From NCBI GenBank assembly GCA_937997635.1, contig CALLFA010000186.1, positions 1 through 34,046 of the forward strand: 34,046 nucleotides of DNA, given 5' to 3'. This document shows, one piece after another, positions 33,197 through 34,046 of this stretch. This DNA comes from an uncultured Saprospiraceae bacterium. Lineage in GTDB: Bacteria; Bacteroidota; Bacteroidia; Chitinophagales; Saprospiraceae. Within the stretch, counting starts at the first letter, position 1, and every line of letters begins with the position of its first letter. Below the pieces are notes generated by a model that did no database searches, had not been told where the DNA came from, and worked only from the letters and a program-made list of their open reading frames with translations. Both the position numbers and the translations under genes were made by a program.

Positions 33197-33207
33197 TGTC
33201 TGATTAT

Positions 33208-33645
33208 TTACGGGGCTGTAACAATATATTCAAAATAAATCCTATTTACATTAGAGTTATTTTCCCATTTTTGAATTAAAGCGTCCGCTTTTTTATTCGC
33301 CAATTTAAATAAGCCTCTATCATTATACACTTTAAACTGACGAAAATTATACTCCGTATCATCTGATAGAACATCATTTACAACCAAACACTTTTCAATT
33401 AGCTTACAAAGCTTTGACATCAAGTTTTGAACATTCTTCCGAGACATGTCATCAAAATGTTTTGTTCTTATGTAGTCAATATCAAAAGCGCTGGAGTTCA
33501 GGTTGCGACGCCGTTGATACAAGAAGTCGAAGAGTGACTTGATCTGAGGTGAGACAGATTTACGATTTTTTATGAAATGTTTACTCTCGTTCCATTCAGT
33601 TAAATCTAGAACAGATAATAGTTGGAATAATTTACTCTCTTTCAT
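33208..33645 (-). pseudogene. Hypothetical protein, N-terminal part, cut off by IS insertion
   Basis: The intact N-terminus MKESKLFQLLSVLDLTEWNE starts at ATG 33645. About 142 native codons run to FEYI, then three or four codons of IS sequence (VTAP) lead to a stop at 33208-33210. Helical, charged, no signal. With 30670-31659 it made a protein of about 469 residues. Function unknown. Confidence 0.8.
33224..33228. repeat. Target site duplication, right copy (ATATA)
   Basis: Matches 31655-31659. Removing one copy and the element gives GAA TAT ATA TTG AAA, in frame through the host gene. Confidence 0.8.
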
Positions 33646-33960
33646 CTGAATATTGTGCCCAATTATTTAATACATCTAGTTGATTTAGAGAAAGTTAATA
33701 CAACACACCCTCATATCAAACTACTTAAAACAATAGGAAAATACGACATTTTCTTAACTCAGCAATTTTTCTAATATCCATCAGACATATATACACATAA
33801 CATACTGAATATCAATAGTATACTAATATAAACATACTCATTATTATCAGATAAGTGAAAATATTCAAAGACAGTTTATTTGTCCTAGTTATGTAATATT
33901 GACCTAGAGGGTCAATTTCTATAAATTCCCCATTTTACTAGGACTGAAAAGGAGATTGTA
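33646..33960. other. AT-rich gene-free stretch
   Basis: Upstream region of the disrupted hypothetical gene. Strongly AT-rich; no clear promoter or gene was recognised. Confidence 0.6.
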
Positions 33961-33981
33961 TTAGTTGGCAATCTCCTTTTC
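33946..33981. terminator. Long hairpin near the window end
   Basis: 13-bp perfect stem GAAAAGGAGATTG (33946-33958) / CAATCTCCTTTTC (33969-33981) with a 10-base loop. It is probably the terminator of a minus-strand gene ending at 33961, although the T tract lies mostly inside the stem. Confidence 0.6.
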
Positions 33982-34044
33982 AAATAAGTTAATATCATCT
34001 GGCCATAACCAAGAATTGGGACTTAAGTATGTGCATTTGGGTAA
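33961..34044 (-). CDS. Possible C-terminal end of a gene running in from the right
   Basis: The minus strand is open from the window edge for 27 codons, ending YLSPNSWLWPDDINLFEKEI-AN-stop. The protein-like composition and the hairpin overlapping its stop suggest a real gene end, but the piece is too short to be sure or to identify. Confidence 0.35.
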   Translation of the reverse strand, partial: LPKCTYLSPNSWLWPDDINLFEKEIAN

Positions 34045-34046
34045 CG

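Larger units (their letters stand above)
31660..33223 (-). mobile_element. IS3-family insertion sequence (IS150-like organisation)
   Basis: 1564 bp with TG...CA ends and imperfect terminal inverted repeats of about 35 bp: left 31660-31694 (TGGTTCAGCCCCCTATTAAT...) and right 33188-33223 (reverse TGTTACAGCCCCGTAAATAA...), identical over the inner GACAAAGTTCTAA and the CAGCCCC block. It encodes orfA and orfB on the minus strand with an A AAA AAG slippery site, and is flanked by ATATA. Both frames are intact, so it may still be active. The insertion split a hypothetical gene. Confidence 0.93.

Overview
The window (about 38-40% GC by eye) comes from a Bacteroidota chromosome, possibly of the Saprospiria/Chitinophagia side of the phylum. 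The diagnostic markers are a fused lpxC-fabZ gene followed by lpxA, a complete gldK-gldL-gldM-gldN block with a PorP/SprF-type gene (type IX secretion and gliding motor), lipoproteins with short SPII signals, TAnnTTTG-type -7 promoter elements, near absence of Shine-Dalgarno sequences, and frequent TTG starts at gene overlaps. Placement below phylum level is inference.

Layout. 1-236: short repeats with an exact 52-bp period. 237-5261 (+): a Cys-type sulfatase lipoprotein with a C-terminal CBM9-like domain, then lpxC-fabZ, lpxA and a small ABC ATPase in a tightly overlapping lipid A/fatty acid cluster. 5304-6950 (-): a SulP anion transporter broken by at least two single-base homopolymer indels. 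6951-7274: a CTAG-rich degenerate minisatellite. 7275-8947 (-): a YpfJ-type zinc metallopeptidase and a NUDIX hydrolase. 9202-15000 (-): gldN, gldM, gldL, gldK and porP, with good promoter candidates before gldL and gldK and a terminator after gldN. 15054-16129 (-): a PhnP-like metallo-beta-lactamase-fold hydrolase and a small hypothetical protein. 16324-18325 (+): outer-membrane barrel, lipoprotein and Ppx/GppA phosphatase with overlapping ends, followed by six hairpin-forming repeats. 18621-20111 (+): a metal ABC permease fused to a complete DtxR-type regulator, with a perfect 9+9 palindrome in front. 20216-21320: two unrecognised genes. 21527-23828 (-): the pxpABC 5-oxoprolinase operon. 23829-24783: no convincing protein gene, but a strand-specific structured RNA/terminator, a tRNA-Pro(GGG) and a twin-palindrome promoter. 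24784-26391: two convergent response regulators separated by GAGGCGAGACG-type repeats. 26606-28100 (-): exbB-exbD-exbD. 28301-30613 (+): YceI lipoprotein and a TlpA-like thioredoxin lipoprotein. 30670-33645 (-): a hypothetical gene of about 469 codons split by a 1564-bp IS3-family element with a 5-bp target duplication. The end holds a possible partial gene and a hairpin.

Most of the window is core chromosome. The most unusual signals are (i) the permease-DtxR-FeoA-like fusion with its own candidate operator, (ii) the twin palindromes on the promoter of the orphan response regulator, (iii) the orphan RNA hairpin near 24.2 kb, and (iv) four different short-repeat clusters, three of them directly after gene stops. 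The insertion-sequence history can be read to the base: removing the element and one target copy restores the host reading frame. I see no convincing new defence or biosynthetic system.
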